Translations under genes and position numbers: made by a program
The notes under the pieces: model-generated
The model's input: the letters and a program-made list of their open reading frames with translations, nothing else
What the model was told of the DNA's origin: nothing
Database searches by the model: none
Assembly: GCA_964598725.1 (NCBI GenBank)
Contig: CAZRCW010000001.1
Coordinates: 744,001 to 808,000 of the forward strand
Source: JAGOTP01 sp964598725
Lineage (GTDB): Bacteria; Patescibacteriota; Patescibacteriia; 2-12-FULL-60-25
Direction: 5' to 3'
DNA length: 64,000 bases
Shown: positions 43,074 through 51,996 of the stretch, one piece after another
How the letters are laid out: each line of letters opens with the position of its first letter
Numbering within the stretch: the stretch's first letter is position 1

Positions 43074-43619
43074 CTAGGGCTTCTTTTCCGTGAGCGCTAG
43101 CAGCTTTTGCGTGGTATTCCAGTTGCGAATCGTCATCTGCTTATAGACCGGCAAAGAAATGAGCTTGCTGATCCGGCTCTGTGTCGCTTTGCTGATCAGA
43201 ATCGAAAAATACAGCACACCTGTTCCCGCCCACACTTGGTCGACTCCGTCTTTTTGAGGAATGGCTTTGAGCGTTTGCTTCGCGCTGATCGGTTGTTTTA
43301 AAAAAATCACATTCGAACGATAGACCGTTGAATCACCACCAAAGCCTTTCGGCGCCTTTTGCACAATCCGCTTGAGGGCACTTTGTTTGAGAAGCACCAC
43401 CGACGCCTTGTATCCAAATGTTTTGGATAAGCCCGTTTCGATCTTGTTACACAAAGCAGCTTGACTGCCAGCCGAAGAGGAAAAAATCACATTTCCGCTC
43501 TGAATGAAAGTCTTCACGTCTTTACACCCCAATTTCTCAAAGCAGGCTTTCAATGCAACCATCTTGATACTGTTATTGCCACCGACGTTGATGCCACGGA
43601 GCAGAGCAAGGTAGGTCAT
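43074..43619 (-). CDS. DUF1697 domain protein
   Basis: 181 aa with the family N-terminus YLALLRGINVGGNNSIKM and the following VKTFIQSGNVIFSS. Function unknown, cytoplasmic. It is in line with DUF2200 and a small gene upstream (13-bp gap), probably one transcript. Confidence 0.93.
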   Translation of the reverse strand: MTYLALLRGINVGGNNSIKMVALKACFEKLGCKDVKTFIQSGNVIFSSSAGSQAALCNKIETGLSKTFGYKASVVLLKQSALKRIVQKAPKGFGGDSTVYRSNVIFLKQPISAKQTLKAIPQKDGVDQVWAGTGVLYFSILISKATQSRISKLISLPVYKQMTIRNWNTTQKLLALTEKKP

Positions 43620-43632
43620 AACGTGTTCTGGC

Positions 43633-43983
43633 CTACACCTGGCGTAAGATTTTTTCCATTGGTCTCCCTTTCGCTAACTCATCAATAAGTTTATCGAGAT
43701 AGCGAATCTCACGCATCGTTGGCTCTTCAATTTCTTCCAAACGGACGCCACAAATAACGCCCGTAATGAGACGACGAGCGGGATTCAGCTTAGGCGCCTT
43801 GGCAAAAAATGTTTCGAAATCTGTTTCTTTCTTTAACTGTGCTTCTAGTCCTTTTTGCGTGTAGCCGGTTAACCACCGAATAATCTCATCGACTTCGGCG
43901 TTGGTCCGGCCTTTTTTCTCCGCTTTGGCGATGTAGAGCGGGTAAACGCTTGCAAAGCTCAGACTGTAGATGCGATGTGGCAT
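43633..43983 (-). CDS. DUF2200 family protein
   Basis: 116 aa with the characteristic HRIYSLSFASVYPLYIAKAEKKGRT and VDEIIRWLTGYTQKGL. The family is small and cytoplasmic, of unknown function, related to the TfoX-associated DUF group. Start 43983 (ATG, U at -1) is preferred to an upstream GTG at 44001. Confidence 0.88.
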   Translation of the reverse strand: MPHRIYSLSFASVYPLYIAKAEKKGRTNAEVDEIIRWLTGYTQKGLEAQLKKETDFETFFAKAPKLNPARRLITGVICGVRLEEIEEPTMREIRYLDKLIDELAKGRPMEKILRQV

Positions 43984-44004
43984 ACGAAAGGATTGGTTCA
44001 CGGA

Positions 44005-44199
44005 TTAGTCTTGCGCTGCATTCTGCGCCTCCAGAGCCTGCGTGATCAATACGGACGCAATCGTCAGAGCCTTGATTCTTCGTACGAGCAGAGTGTGCTG
44101 CGAAGAGCCCGGTTTCAACTTAGGTTGAACATTCTCACACTTGCCGATGGTCGAAGTGATCGCTCGCAAGGCCTCACTCAATTCTTCGTGCGTAAACAT
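44005..44199 (-). CDS. Conserved hypothetical small helical protein
   Basis: 64 aa, helical: MFTHEELSEALRAITSTIGKCENV, then QPKLKPGSSQHTLLVRRIKALTIASVLITQAL. I do not know a function. Start 44199 has CCTATG. It precedes DUF2200 and DUF1697 on the same strand and is probably cotranscribed. Confidence 0.7.
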   Translation of the reverse strand: MFTHEELSEALRAITSTIGKCENVQPKLKPGSSQHTLLVRRIKALTIASVLITQALEAQNAAQD

Positions 44200-44359
44200 A
44201 GGATCAATATAGCAAGCTTCAAGGCATAGCGGGAATAATCGGAGCGTTCTAGCGCTATCGCTTCCCTCGCCCATCCTTTATGTTTCCTTCCATACTCAAA
44301 GACTACCGGACTAACCTACAACAAATCCAGAACAGTCCTAGTTCAAAGGCAAACGCTAC

Positions 44360-46141
44360 TTAGGGTTGGTAGCCGCCAACTTGGATATTCCAGAGTTTCT
44401 GATATGTCCCTCGCCGTTTCAAAAGCTCTTCGTGCGTCCCGGAATCGATCATCTCCCCGTTTTCCATAACGATGATACGATCCATATTCATAACGGTTGA
44501 AAGGCGATGCGCGATCACGATGACCGTTTTTGACTTCATTAGTTCAGTGAGCGCTTGCTGAATCAAGGTCTCCGACTCCGAATCCAACGCTGACGTGGCC
44601 TCGTCCAAAATAATGATTGGCGTGTTGGCCAAAATCGCGCGGGCAATCGCGACACGCTGGCGCTCCCCGCCTGACAACTTCACGCCGCGTTCTCCAACCA
44701 ACGTATCATAGCCGTCTGGTAGGCGACTGATGAACTCATGACAATATGCTTGTTTGGCTGCCTGAATAACCTGTTTCATCGTAGCTCTCTCGCAACCATA
44801 GCTGATATTCTCGCGCAGTGAACGATGAAACAGTAACGGCTCTTGCGGGACAAGAGAAATCTGCGAGCGTAAACTCTCTTGCGTGATGCCGGCAATATCT
44901 TGACCATCGATCAGAATATGTCCTTTGGTCGTGTCGTAGAAACGCAGAAGGAGTTTGATGACCGTGCTCTTCCCCGCTCCCGAAGGACCGACGAGCGCTA
45001 CCTTCTCCTGCGGCCGGACTTCGAACGTCAAGTTTTTTAAGACCTGTTGTTTTTCATACTTAAACGTCACCTGAGAAAAAGTCACTTGTCCGTTCGTAAT
45101 CTGTAAGCGTTTCGCGGCTGGCCCATTTTGAATCCCAACCGGTGTTTTTAAAATACCTACAATCTCCGAGGCATTCGTGAGCGCCTCTACAAAGTCACGA
45201 TACGCAAAACCAATCGCAAATAAACGCTCCGTTACAAGCACGATGAAGCCTTGAAGTACGACGAAATCCGCTACCGTAACCTGTCCTTTCTCCCATAGCC
45301 ATAGGAGCAAGAACAACACCCCACCATGCATGAGCGCCCCCATGAAGTCCGAGAAGGTCAGTCCGTGTTCCGATCGGATCCAAGCCACTTTTTCGCCTTC
45401 GATGCGTTCCCGTAAACTCTTATGAAATGACGCGGATTCGTTCGCCTCTTGTGCAAACGATTTTACAACAGATGCGTTTGAAACAATGTCGGCCAATAAC
45501 CCAAGCGCTGCGCTTTGCGCTCGACTTCGTTCTTGATCAGCCGGTGTCTTCCAACGAGCAATCACCACATTCGTGATGATCAGAATCACCAGCCATACAG
45601 CCAAAATAACAGCGGCGGCCGGCTTCGTACGCAAGAGCTGAATCATGATCCCAAGGGCGACCACTGCGGCGCCCAGCAAGTTCCAATAGATCGTCGCATG
45701 CACGCGTGAATACGCTTGAGATAAACGCGTGATACGCTGAATTAAACTTCCGGTGTGGTTATCATTAAAAAAGCTATGCGAATGAGCGAGCACCCCCTTC
45801 AAGGCTGTTTCTTCTAATTCTGCTGTGATCCGCGGCACCATCCGAGCAGAAGTATATCCTGATACACGAAAGAATAGTCCGAAAAAGAGCTTATAGGCGA
45901 CGATGAGTAAAATCGAGCCAGATACTAAACGAAACACCGCTTGAGACGGTGCCTGTTGCGTGATCACCTCAACTAATCGCCCCATCTCAACCGGTACCAA
46001 GACAGAACAGACAGACGCCAGTGTCGCGACCGTAAACATCAGTGCAAAAAACCAGCGATGCTTCTTCGTGGATGTCCAAAGAAACCAAAGAACTTCGCTT
46101 GGAGTGGCAGAATATACCTGTTCACGTTTGGAGGAAGGCAT
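44360..46141 (-). CDS. ABC exporter with fused membrane and ATPase domains
   Basis: About 593 aa, a half-transporter of the MsbA/multidrug type. Six membrane helices occupy residues 20-320. The nucleotide-binding domain has GPSGAGKSTVIKLLLRF, the signature LSGGERQRVAIARAI, Walker B PIIILDEATSALD and the H-loop VIAHRLSTV. It should act as a homodimer exporting a lipid, peptide or drug. Confidence 0.94.
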   Translation of the reverse strand: MPSSKREQVYSATPSEVLWFLWTSTKKHRWFFALMFTVATLASVCSVLVPVEMGRLVEVITQQAPSQAVFRLVSGSILLIVAYKLFFGLFFRVSGYTSARMVPRITAELEETALKGVLAHSHSFFNDNHTGSLIQRITRLSQAYSRVHATIYWNLLGAAVVALGIMIQLLRTKPAAAVILAVWLVILIITNVVIARWKTPADQERSRAQSAALGLLADIVSNASVVKSFAQEANESASFHKSLRERIEGEKVAWIRSEHGLTFSDFMGALMHGGVLFLLLWLWEKGQVTVADFVVLQGFIVLVTERLFAIGFAYRDFVEALTNASEIVGILKTPVGIQNGPAAKRLQITNGQVTFSQVTFKYEKQQVLKNLTFEVRPQEKVALVGPSGAGKSTVIKLLLRFYDTTKGHILIDGQDIAGITQESLRSQISLVPQEPLLFHRSLRENISYGCERATMKQVIQAAKQAYCHEFISRLPDGYDTLVGERGVKLSGGERQRVAIARAILANTPIIILDEATSALDSESETLIQQALTELMKSKTVIVIAHRLSTVMNMDRIIVMENGEMIDSGTHEELLKRRGTYQKLWNIQVGGYQP

Positions 46142-46206
46142 AAAGAACGAAACTTGATTGAACAGAAGTATAGCACGTTGTAAAAGCGCCACCTCAAAGC
46201 GATAGC

Positions 46207-47139
46207 TTACTCCAACACCTGCCGTAAGTCTTCAATGAATTTGATCGATTGCTGAGTGGACTCACCAAAGTCTGCGCGTCGCTTCATATGCTGTTCAGCT
46301 GAAGAAATCCAATAAAACGTCTTCGCTTGAATGGCGCGCGCCATATTGAAATCACTTTCTGAATCGCCCACTGCGTAGACAACGTCATAGCTCCCCTCTG
46401 CAATAAGTCTTTTGGCAACCGTCGTCTTCTTCAACAGAACGTCGAATTTTGAAGTAACTGTACCATCATCTACGCCGTAACAGACAGAGATGTAGGGAGT
46501 GATTCCAATCATATCGACATACGTCTTAAGTCGATCATGGCGCGAGTGAGAAATCACGACATTCGTCCCGCCAGCTTGTTGAATACGCTGCAACACCTCC
46601 AGCGCGTGCTCCCGGGCTGTTGAGTATTTTTTTGAAAGATAAGAGAAACGATCTGAATCATAAGCAGCTTCAGCGATCTGGGCGATCTGGGCGGGCGTCT
46701 TTTCGGGAAAATGCTTTTGAAAAAACGTGTTCCAAGAAAAACTCGGCAGAGCCGCTAACTCTTGGGGGAGATACTGTGTGCTCGATCCATGCTCTTGTAA
46801 CAAGATATTGGCGATATTCGTGATCACATACAAGGTTCCTGTCTCAAGCGTGTCATGGAAATCCCAAATATACAGCGGCTTCGCTGTCTTCCCGTCATCA
46901 ATCCAGCGTTCAATATCCGAGTTCTGCATAAGGGTGAGTGCGGCGTCCAGGTCGGACAAGCGATAATCGTTCTTCACGACCGCTAGGAGCAATATTTCAA
47001 GCCAGATCATTTTAACGACCTGGGGGAAAAACTGCCATTCTTTATCAGAAAACCGGCCTGAGCAAAGATACGCTTTCAAGATCCGTCCGAACCCGCTCGT
47101 ACGCAATGAACGGAGCAAAGGCACCTGTCCACTCAGCAT
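46207..47139 (-). CDS. HAD-superfamily hydrolase with helical N-terminal extension
   Basis: 310 aa. The catalytic motif I is IWDFHDTLETG at about residue 91, motif II is VVISHSR, and motif IV is AVGDSESDFNMA. About 85 N-terminal residues form a separate helical region. A cap-like helical insert follows motif I. A phosphatase of a small metabolite is likely. Confidence 0.85.
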   Translation of the reverse strand: MLSGQVPLLRSLRTSGFGRILKAYLCSGRFSDKEWQFFPQVVKMIWLEILLLAVVKNDYRLSDLDAALTLMQNSDIERWIDDGKTAKPLYIWDFHDTLETGTLYVITNIANILLQEHGSSTQYLPQELAALPSFSWNTFFQKHFPEKTPAQIAQIAEAAYDSDRFSYLSKKYSTAREHALEVLQRIQQAGGTNVVISHSRHDRLKTYVDMIGITPYISVCYGVDDGTVTSKFDVLLKKTTVAKRLIAEGSYDVVYAVGDSESDFNMARAIQAKTFYWISSAEQHMKRRADFGESTQQSIKFIEDLRQVLE

Positions 47140-47188
47140 AGTCCTACGCTGAGCTGATCCGTTCGATGAAGTAGACGCTCCTCACGTC

Positions 47189-47226
47189 ATCAAAACCCCA
47201 GCACTGAAACGTGCTGGGGTTTTGAT
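47189..47226. terminator. Bidirectional intrinsic terminator
   Basis: Perfect stem ATCAAAACCCCAGCAC / GTGCTGGGGTTTTGAT with a TGAAAC loop. Confidence 0.95.
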
Positions 47227-47243
47227 TTTACCAGATGGATTCT

Positions 47244-47639
47244 CTATTCCGTGGTCTCGCCGTCAAACTCATCCGTCGTATCAGCCTCCCCTTCCGCTTT
47301 CGTCGCATGGACTACCCCATCCCGATGATGAGGCGGCATATACAGAGTGTACAACTTCATCTTATCGTCACCCTTGTTAATAATATTATGTTTTGTGCCG
47401 GCAGGAACGATCACGACGCTCCCATCCTGCAAATCATGAGAATGATCATTTAAGATCGCTGTCCCCTGGCCTGCCTCAACTCGAATGAACTGATCAACAG
47501 CATGCACCTCTTCACCGATCTCTTCTTTCCCGTTCAGCGACATCACAACCAACTGACTTTTCTTGTCGGTATACAACACCTTTCGGAAATTCTCATTCTG
47601 TAACGATAGCTCCTCGATATTTGCGACGTAGCCATTCAT
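47244..47639 (-). CDS. Cupin-domain protein
   Basis: 131 aa with a single cupin: motif 1 EEIGEEVHAVDQFIRVEAG and motif 2 VPAGTKHNIIN. His residues in both form the metal site. The C-terminal 20 residues are acidic and probably disordered. This small cupin type is frequent in uncultured bacteria; it may be an isomerase or sensor. Confidence 0.88.
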   Translation of the reverse strand: MNGYVANIEELSLQNENFRKVLYTDKKSQLVVMSLNGKEEIGEEVHAVDQFIRVEAGQGTAILNDHSHDLQDGSVVIVPAGTKHNIINKGDDKMKLYTLYMPPHHRDGVVHATKAEGEADTTDEFDGETTE

Positions 47640-47663
47640 AGTGCGTGTAAATACAGGTGAATC

Positions 47664-48086
47664 TTATTTAAGGAAGATGGTTGCCATCACTCCGGCCGTC
47701 ACAAGCAATCCACCGACCACATTCCCCATCGTAGGCTTTTCCCCCAAAAAGACAAATGCCAGAAGAACGGTCAGGAGCACGCTCAGCTTGTCGATCGGCG
47801 CGACCCGCGATACTTCGCCCAGCTGCAAGGCTTTATAGTAGAACAGCCAGGATAGGCCGGTCGCAATCGCCGAGAGGAAGATAAAGAGGTACGAAAACTT
47901 GGAGATCTTCCAAAGATCGCCGACATTGCCTTGCACGAACACGATTCCCCAAGCAAACACAACGATAATCAAGGTACGAAGCGCGACCGCCAAATTGCTA
48001 TCGACATTTTTTACGCCAATCTTGCCAAAGATGGCGACCAAAGACGCGAAGAAGGCGGATAGGATGGCGGCGATAATCCAAGACAT
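47664..48086 (-). CDS. EamA-family half transporter (5 helices)
   Basis: 140 aa with five hydrophobic helices, one EamA unit (IIAAILSAFFASLVAIFGKIGV; IATGLSWLFYYKALQLGEVSRVAPID; VLLAFVFLGEKPTMGNVVGG). Members export or import small metabolites and dimerise when half-sized. The next gene downstream is another DMT unit; the two could form a heterodimer. Confidence 0.88.
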   Translation of the reverse strand: MSWIIAAILSAFFASLVAIFGKIGVKNVDSNLAVALRTLIIVVFAWGIVFVQGNVGDLWKISKFSYLFIFLSAIATGLSWLFYYKALQLGEVSRVAPIDKLSVLLTVLLAFVFLGEKPTMGNVVGGLLVTAGVMATIFLK

Positions 48087-48137
48087 AGCTGTTCTTATCG
48101 TATCACAGACGAGCGGCTCAGACCGTATTCCGGCGCG

Positions 48138-48464
48138 CTAGCCTCGGGCTAACAGGGCGACTGCAATGATGCCTAGACCGATCCCGAGCCATTGTAATCG
48201 ATTGAACGATTCTCCAAAGAAGACTGTCGCAACAAGGATCGTGAGCGCGTAAGACGAAATCGCATATAAGATGATGCTTCGTGCGAAGGGCGCCTTCGTT
48301 CCGAGCAGCACAATCCAGCCAACCGTGTTGATGAGGCCAGAGATAAAGGCGAACACGGCTAAATGCTTCCTTGAGAGAACATCCGTAACCAAGTTGTTCA
48401 ATACAAGAAAAACGACCATGAACTGCCAGTAGCGGGTGATGAACTCTTGGAAAAGTTGGTACAT
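48138..48464 (-). CDS. Small DMT/EamA-like membrane protein
   Basis: About 108 aa with four helices and the terminal EamA/SMR pattern ALTILVATVFFGESFNRLQWLGIGLGIIAVALLA. It pairs with the EamA gene downstream. The start at 48464 (U at -1) is chosen over 48476. Confidence 0.75.
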   Translation of the reverse strand: MYQLFQEFITRYWQFMVVFLVLNNLVTDVLSRKHLAVFAFISGLINTVGWIVLLGTKAPFARSIILYAISSYALTILVATVFFGESFNRLQWLGIGLGIIAVALLARG

Positions 48465-48503
48465 ACTATGCTGCATTTGTTACAGAACAAGTGAGAAACC
48501 ACG

Positions 48504-50360
48504 TTAGCCGTGAGCATCACCACGAAAATAAGCTCTCGTTTCTGCATCTTCTGAATAGATACTGCAGCTCTTCATACCCCTAGTCATCAACGTACGATAG
48601 GTGTTTTTAATAATCGCATCCGCTTTCTTATCTGCAGCTTCAGGATTGTCTTTTCGTGCTTTCTTATAGCCTTTCAGTGAAACATCCATTTTCGATCGCA
48701 TCTCTGGGCGTGTTATTACCTTTCCATCGCGCACAATAAGATCAGGACCGATGATGACACCGATATGATCCAACTCTAATCCTTGGCAGGTATGAATACA
48801 GCCAGCCTCGCGTACGGATTCTGGTGCAAGAATCCATAGACTTCCATCACTCGCCAGGTTCCAGCGCATACTAAAATTTTCAGCAGGAATACGAATATCG
48901 TAAGCCGCACCGTTCTTTTTGCTCGTCCAATCCCAACAGTAACCAGCAACGATGCGAGCGTTATTACTTTCTTTATTCTTTTCTTCAATAGAATTTCGTA
49001 ACTCTTGTACGGAGTCGAAGACGCGAAAATCATATCCAGTACCTTCCATCGATTCGTTCGCTGTTGGCCGTATCTGAAGTATCTGATCCAACCATGAGAG
49101 ATATCCATCAGAACCGTTACATCGAAACTGACAAGCAAGATCCATGACCTGAAGATCCGCGCCTGATTCGCGCGACCAATGTTCTATCTCCTTTAGCTCG
49201 CCAATATCATCCCAAGTCACCTTCTGATCTTCATCAAGGAAGAAGACTGTACATGCAGCCGCCTGAATAAGCTCTTTCACTTGATTCTCCCCTTTGTTTT
49301 TTAACAATCCTGATTTCTTATTCAAGCGATGCGCCTCATCAATCAACAGAACATCGAACGTATTCGGTTCTAGATCAGTAAATGATCCTGAGCCCGAGAA
49401 GATGTTGGTGATCTCTGTTTTTCGCATTGATCCGGTAAGCTTGCTCTCATAGACTGCCCTCGGAGCCGCTGCCTTAGAAACATACTGTGTGAGCAAGCCC
49501 ATCTTGAGAAGCGTACTCAACAAACGGACTGCGATCAGTGATTTCCCCGTACCTGGTCCGCCTCGAATGACGAGTATGTGTTTTTTGCTTTTTGTTGAAC
49601 GCCGAACAAGTGCCAAAGCTTGCTCATAAGCGAGCTTCTGATCATCAATCAAAACGAATTCTTGATTTCCCTTCAACATTCTACCAATACTATCGGCGAG
49701 CTTTTTTGATGGACGAATCTCCCCATGCTCAATTCGATACATGACCTTCTTACTATCCCCTTTTTTCACAAAACGTTTAATGAAGGCTTGTAAACGCTCT
49801 TTTTCAAGATCCCCTTCTAAAAAGACAGGAGCCTTTTCAAGGTAAGGAGCGTATTGCTCATGTTCAATGACATCATCCTTTCGATAGTTGTGCAGATAGG
49901 CACAGGGGCGCAATTGAACGTTCTCTTTGTAAACGGTCGTATTAAACCCTTCGAGCAACGTGGCGTATGACCAAACTTGGTACGACGGGTGTGGTTGCTC
50001 ACCAAAGAACCCAGTCTGAACAATGCCGTCCTTTTCGGACAATGAAACATGCGACCACTGCTTCAATTCGATAAGAACTACATGCTCCGATCCATACTGA
50101 TCTTGACCGGCAATAATAAAATCAATCCGCTTAAGTGTTTTCGGTAATCGATACTCAATGAAGACATTCGCATCCATCGGAATCTCTGGATCGCGCAACA
50201 CATCGCGCATCCAGCGAATACTCGTCTTCCACGATTCCTGTTCGGATGCGGAGACCATCACGCCGGTCGCCTTATAGTAAAAACTGATCAGGTAATTATC
50301 CGTGAGATCACCGAATGACTGATCAACGAAATCTTTCTTTGTTGCTTCATAGATGATCAT
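48504..50360 (-). CDS. DUF2075 helicase with N-terminal PD-(D/E)xK-like nuclease domain
   Basis: 618 aa. The N-terminal 150 residues resemble a restriction-type nuclease (RIDFIIAGQ with D80, then VVLIELKQW with E98 and K100). A DUF2075 P-loop ATPase/helicase follows with Walker A GGPGTGKSLIAVRLL around 265 and DVLLIDEAHRLNK. The C-terminal half carries the helicase/UvrD-like motif region (HTCQGLELDHIGVIIGPDL). DNA or RNA-targeting defence or repair is an inference. It overlaps its upstream partner by 4 bp. Confidence 0.85.
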   Translation of the reverse strand: MIIYEATKKDFVDQSFGDLTDNYLISFYYKATGVMVSASEQESWKTSIRWMRDVLRDPEIPMDANVFIEYRLPKTLKRIDFIIAGQDQYGSEHVVLIELKQWSHVSLSEKDGIVQTGFFGEQPHPSYQVWSYATLLEGFNTTVYKENVQLRPCAYLHNYRKDDVIEHEQYAPYLEKAPVFLEGDLEKERLQAFIKRFVKKGDSKKVMYRIEHGEIRPSKKLADSIGRMLKGNQEFVLIDDQKLAYEQALALVRRSTKSKKHILVIRGGPGTGKSLIAVRLLSTLLKMGLLTQYVSKAAAPRAVYESKLTGSMRKTEITNIFSGSGSFTDLEPNTFDVLLIDEAHRLNKKSGLLKNKGENQVKELIQAAACTVFFLDEDQKVTWDDIGELKEIEHWSRESGADLQVMDLACQFRCNGSDGYLSWLDQILQIRPTANESMEGTGYDFRVFDSVQELRNSIEEKNKESNNARIVAGYCWDWTSKKNGAAYDIRIPAENFSMRWNLASDGSLWILAPESVREAGCIHTCQGLELDHIGVIIGPDLIVRDGKVITRPEMRSKMDVSLKGYKKARKDNPEAADKKADAIIKNTYRTLMTRGMKSCSIYSEDAETRAYFRGDAHG

Positions 50361-50707
50361 ACACTGTGCTCCGTGTACTTCTTATGATTTCCTCTTGCCT
50401 TATCGATCGGATATTTCTTAGTATTCTTTTCAATCTTCGAAAGCAGCGCCTGCCCGATATCGATCCCAAAATCATGACTCATGAGCAGTACCCAGTAAAA
50501 AACGTCCGCCAGTTCGTCCCCTATTTGGGATCGTTGCGATTCGATATGCTTTTCCATCTCTTCCATGTTTTTCCACTGGAAATGCTCCATAAGCTCCGCC
50601 GCCTCCAACATGAGTGAAAGCGTCATGTCTTTTGGATTGTGGAACTGCTTCCAGTCACGTGCATCACGAAAAGAGACTATTTGTTTTGAGAGATCAGATA
50701 ATTGCAT
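50357..50707 (-). CDS. MazG-like nucleotide pyrophosphohydrolase
   Basis: 116 aa of the all-alpha NTP-PPase fold. The metal motif ExxE-x26-ExxD is present (E35, E38, E65, D68 in LEAAELMEHFQW and GDELADVFYW). It hydrolyses (d)NTPs to monophosphates, a house-cleaning or anti-phage nucleotide-depletion role. Its stop overlaps the DUF2075 start (ATGA), so the two are coupled. Confidence 0.9.
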   Translation of the reverse strand: MQLSDLSKQIVSFRDARDWKQFHNPKDMTLSLMLEAAELMEHFQWKNMEEMEKHIESQRSQIGDELADVFYWVLLMSHDFGIDIGQALLSKIEKNTKKYPIDKARGNHKKYTEHSV

Positions 50708-50856
50708 AGCATCGCTACAAAAGTAGCCATTCCAAGATAGGCTACTTATCGAGTAAAGGTCAATCTGTGATGCCAACGCCCTCGCGCGTCCCCACCTGCT
50801 TCTGCGCCAACCCCACGGCTGGTGTGTTTGTTTTTCGTTTGCACCTTAAAGCAAAC

Positions 50857-50889
50857 GGCCCGCAGGGAGAGTGAATCTCCCTGCGGGCC
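50857..50889. terminator. Perfect 14-bp GC-rich hairpin in the 3' region of cassette 6
   Basis: GGCCCGCAGGGAGA / TCTCCCTGCGGGCC with a GTGAA loop. It lies 166 nt after the stop of the minus-strand orphan gene. Two more hairpins flank it (GTTTGC..GCAAAC, GCGCC..GGCGC). The 50708-51054 gap holds no convincing gene. Confidence 0.6.
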
Positions 50890-51054
50890 AGCGCCACCAA
50901 GTTTTGGCGGCGCGTCGTCGCTCTCACATGAGAATCGAGTGCGGATGGTTGCATCGCTCGAGGGAGAAACTCTCAGAATCCCTGCATAGCGGCACGCCAC
51001 CGCCGCAGAAGGGCTACGTCTACCTTCGTCGGATCGTGTGGGGACGCTGTGTAG

Positions 51055-51618
51055 CTAGTGCTGCGATGGTTGTGATGCCACACAGCTACGACATATCCGT
51101 CCTCCGGCCCACAGCCCCCCGTACTCGCGTGCGAACACGGTGAGCGTGGCTGCAGCCGAGATCGCCTGTGGCCGGTTGCTCAGGGAGGAAGACCTACTCA
51201 GGCATCCATCGAACAAGAGCATCGAATAGATCTGCGGTGGCTCGTGCAGATACAGGCAGATGTTTCGAACGTATTCAACGCCCATCACCGAGTCGCCGTC
51301 TTCGAGGTTCAGCTTCGGCGCATAAAGGGCGTTGTCACAGGCAGCGAGAGCTGCGTGGAAGGCATCGAGCTGATTCATGCGCACCACCATGCCGAAGACG
51401 TTCTCCCGATCGGAGCTGCTCGCCCCCTGCAGGCGGACAAGGTACGTCTCGCACAACCCATTCGGACCCACCCGGGACGCACACGGCACCAATTCGTGCC
51501 GCACGTTCAATCGCTCGAGGAGTCGCTCTGCTCCCGCCTCCTTGGTTGGGAAGCACCCCTTCAAAGGCACTTCTCTCTGACCATCGACCAACGAAATCAC
51601 AGACCAACTGTTCGACAT
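51055..51618 (-). CDS. Orphan protein of GC-rich cassette 6
   Basis: 187 aa, not recognised. The N-terminal part alternates strands and helices (SVISLVDGQREVPLKGCF; EAGAERLLERLNVRHELVP) with scattered Cys. Helix NQLDAFHAALAACDNALYAP is in the middle, and the C-terminus is Ala/Ser-rich with Cys residues in RICRSCVAS. AAGGGGTGA precedes the ATG; -1 is C. It is the only cassette on the minus strand. Confidence 0.7.
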   Translation of the reverse strand: MSNSWSVISLVDGQREVPLKGCFPTKEAGAERLLERLNVRHELVPCASRVGPNGLCETYLVRLQGASSSDRENVFGMVVRMNQLDAFHAALAACDNALYAPKLNLEDGDSVMGVEYVRNICLYLHEPPQIYSMLLFDGCLSRSSSLSNRPQAISAAATLTVFAREYGGLWAGGRICRSCVASQPSQH

Positions 51619-51667
51619 GAATCACCCCTTGGTTGCGTTCCCTTGAGACACAAGTATCTCAATAGCT

Positions 51668-51697
51668 TTAGTCTGCGGTTTTTTTGAATTTTGTCAA
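51668..51697 (-). promoter_or_regulatory. Promoter of GC-rich cassette 6
   Basis: Minus strand TTGACA at 51692-51697 and a weak GACTAA at 51668-51673 (18-bp spacer). Between this and the cassette-7 promoter (51698-51922) I see no gene. Confidence 0.5.
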
Positions 51698-51922
51698 AGA
51701 TATTGCGTGTTCAAGAACTAAAAACACCCAGCCTGCGCTGAGTGAGCTTAGTGGCTCGACGGGCGGTTGTAGAATTCATCAATTGAGGCCGTTTAGAGTC
51801 TTTAAACCGAGCTTTTGGCCCAGGTAGGTTTTGTTGGAAATCGAACAAATTGCTCACGATTGAAATGACAGAAAACCCTCTGAAACGTTCATTTTTCTAT
51901 AACACGAAGCACCTAGGTTTAT

Positions 51923-51952
51923 TTGACAAAATAAGCTTTTTTTTGATATACT
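51923..51952 (+). promoter_or_regulatory. Promoter of GC-rich cassette 7
   Basis: TTGACA at 51923-51928, 18 bp including a run of nine T, TATACT at 51947-51952. Confidence 0.8.
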
Positions 51953-51996
51953 TCCCTGTCTGTAAAACGCAGACATTCACAACCCGGAGGTCCGTA

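Noticed and set aside
50754..51143. Several short frames on both strands between the MazG-like and cassette-6 genes.
   Set aside because: They cross strong hairpins, lack start signals and have compositions expected of non-coding GC-rich DNA.
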